Positions 5,438 through 6,501 of a DNA stretch of 6,501 nt are shown in pieces. How positions within the stretch are numbered: position 1 is the first letter of the stretch; each line of letters opens with the position of its first letter. The stretch comes from Desulfobacterales bacterium (GTDB lineage Bacteria; Desulfobacterota; Desulfobacteria; Desulfobacterales; Desulfobacteraceae). The position numbers and the translations under genes were made by a program. Under the pieces are notes generated by a model. It was not told the origin of the DNA. It saw only the letters and a program-made list of their open reading frames with translations, and searched no databases. The stretch is taken from assembly GCA_022361315.1 (NCBI GenBank), contig JAKSBB010000402.1:1-6501 (forward strand), written 5' to 3'.

Positions 5438-5479
5438 TATTCAGCCTTTGGTATTCACAACCGGGCCTTTTTTTACTAT
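5438..5479 (+). promoter_or_regulatory. Leader region of the CoA-transferase-like gene: repeated TATTCA half-sites, hairpin with T-tract, candidate -10
   Basis: TATTCA occurs at 5438-5443 and again at 5452-5457, a 14-bp period, and is the same half-site as in the palindrome beside the TetR gene. A small bulged hairpin (5444-5452 with 5460-5466) is followed by seven Ts (5468-5474), resembling a weak intrinsic terminator. TACTAT (5474-5479) could be a -10 but lacks a good -35, and TATGAT (5405-5410, five of six) is an upstream alternative. Which promoter is used cannot be settled from sequence. Confidence 0.35.
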
Positions 5480-5508
5480 GATGGGTCAAAAACTTCGGAG
5501 ATATATAA

Positions 5509-6501
5509 ATGAATAAACCAACGTATTGGGCTGACGCCTATGTGGACAAATTAAGCAGCGCTCAGGAAGCCCTGGCCCATATCCGGCCCGGGCAAAGGGT
5601 CTTCATCGGCTCCTCCTGTGGTGAACCCCAGCACCTGGTCAGTGAGTTGTCTGCCATTTCCGCAAGATTTACCGACCTTGAGATCGTCAGGCTATTGAGC
5701 ATTGAAAGCGGCCCCCTGACCCTGATCGCCAACCGCTCCAACTCCCAACAGTTCAAAATCCGTTCTTTTTACCTTGGATCGGGTTCTCCCAGCATTATCA
5801 GCAAAAACAAACGGTTTATCACTCCGGCCAATCTCTCCCAGATCCCCCACCTGTTTAAATCCGGACTGATGCCCCTGAATGCAGCCCTGATCCAGGCATC
5901 ACCACCGGATGATTTCGGATGGATGAGCCTTGGGGTATCCGTAGACATCAACCTGTCGGCCTGTGAGACCGCAGATATCGTTATCTGCCAGGTGAATCCC
6001 AATATGCCGCGGGTTCTGGGAAGAAGCTTCATCCATGTCAATGATGTGGACCATATTGTGGAGCACGAGGAAGAACTGCTGACCATACAGCCCCTGCCGG
6101 AGATGGAGACCGCCAACACCATTGCCAAACATATTTCACGGCTGATTGACGACGGTTCCACCATTCAGACCAGTTTAGGCGTTACCAATGAAGCCACAAT
6201 GATCTGCCTGTCCCAGAAAAACGACATCGGCATCCACTCCCAGTACCTCTCCGACTCCATCATGCGCTTGTTCTCCCTGGGTGTGGTCACCAACAAACAA
6301 AAGGGGTTCAACAAGGACAAGCTGGTAGCCGGCAGCGCAGTGGGCTCCAACCTGCTTTATGAATTTCTGGATGACAACCCTTCCATTGAGTTCCACCCCT
6401 CGGACTATATAAACAACCCGGGCATCATCGGTCAACACAACCGGATGACGACCCTCAACACCGCCATGGCCATCGACCTCACCGGCCAGGTGGCGGCCGA
6501 C
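5509..6501 (+). CDS. Acetyl-CoA hydrolase/transferase-family protein, N-terminal part (3' end outside window)
   Basis: The frame is open from ATG 5509 to the window end (331 codons) and continues beyond. The protein belongs to the acetyl-CoA hydrolase/transferase family (class I CoA-transferases such as 4-hydroxybutyrate or succinyl:acetate CoA-transferase), moving CoA between carboxylic acids in the cytoplasm. Visible motifs are IRPGQRVFIGSSCGEPQ (25-41), the IQTSLGVTNEA region (219-229, where LQxGIGxIPxA is usual), GIHSQYLSDS (241-250), GVVTNKQKGFN (258-268) and the NRMTTLNTAMAIDLTGQVAAD segment (311-331). In relatives the GIHTE-SDG motif carries the catalytic glutamate; here that position is Gln245 (codon CAG, 6241-6243), so ordinary transferase chemistry is doubtful. 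Homologues starting PTYWAD that I recall from related anaerobes carry a C-terminal GNAT domain; whether this one does is not visible. The SD GGAG (5497-5500) is eight bases before the ATG. It is divergent from a TetR gene. Confidence 0.92.
   Translation, partial: MNKPTYWADAYVDKLSSAQEALAHIRPGQRVFIGSSCGEPQHLVSELSAISARFTDLEIVRLLSIESGPLTLIANRSNSQQFKIRSFYLGSGSPSIISKNKRFITPANLSQIPHLFKSGLMPLNAALIQASPPDDFGWMSLGVSVDINLSACETADIVICQVNPNMPRVLGRSFIHVNDVDHIVEHEEELLTIQPLPEMETANTIAKHISRLIDDGSTIQTSLGVTNEATMICLSQKNDIGIHSQYLSDSIMRLFSLGVVTNKQKGFNKDKLVAGSAVGSNLLYEFLDDNPSIEFHPSDYINNPGIIGQHNRMTTLNTAMAIDLTGQVAAD

Noticed and set aside
5769..6438. Minus-strand frames opposite the CoA-transferase-like gene
   Set aside because: The plus strand encodes a clear family member through the entire stretch; the minus-strand peptides show no family features.

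Overview
The window looks like chromosomal DNA of a Gram-negative anaerobe of the Desulfobacterota, most probably a sulfate reducer of the Desulfobacterales. This rests on my recognition of protein styles (an exosortase-type CAAX protease-related protein, an acetyl-CoA hydrolase/transferase-family protein beside a TetR regulator, a stand-alone ribB under an FMN riboswitch). It was not tested by database search. Base composition is moderate, with AT-rich intergenic stretches. There are no insertion sequences, CRISPR repeats, tRNAs or rRNAs.

Layout: positions 1-639 hold the C-terminal two thirds of a ribose-phosphate pyrophosphokinase (prs). Positions 640-1011 are a leader with a candidate promoter, a complete FMN riboswitch (695-856) and an expression platform. 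The platform runs into ribB (1012-1668), which encodes the enzyme making the four-carbon precursor of riboflavin. A 10-bp hairpin follows ribB. Next come a membrane CPBP/CAAX-type protease of the exosortase-associated kind (1827-2489, +) and, convergent after only 19 bp, a two-TM sensor-like protein with a long coiled coil and an unassigned C-terminal domain (2509-3657, -). A 398-bp gene-free region (3658-4055) carries divergent candidate promoters and two inverted repeats. It leads to a small protein with a recombinase-type helix-turn-helix C-terminus (4056-4655, +), which ends 2 bp from the convergent stop of a TetR-family regulator (4658-5287, -). Across a 221-bp divergent intergenic region with a TGAATA-N-TATTCA palindrome starts an acetyl-CoA hydrolase/transferase-family gene (5509 to beyond the window end).

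How the genes work together: prs (PRPP for purines and other nucleotides) and ribB lie in the same orientation, but ribB has its own riboswitch and probably its own promoter. RibB draws on ribulose 5-phosphate and feeds flavin synthesis. The TetR gene and the divergent CoA-transferase-like gene form a probable regulator-target pair. The middle genes share no obvious pathway.

Most interesting points: (1) the ribB platform shows three mutually exclusive pairings: an anti-SD, a copy of an aptamer strand that could capture the anti-SD, and an 11-bp perfect inverted repeat that buries the start codon. (2) In the CoA-transferase homologue the position expected to hold the catalytic glutamate is glutamine (Q245). 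(3) The membrane coiled-coil protein combines a Cache-like periplasmic segment with a C-terminus that resembles the RelE/ParE fold. I see no clear-cut undescribed multi-gene system here.
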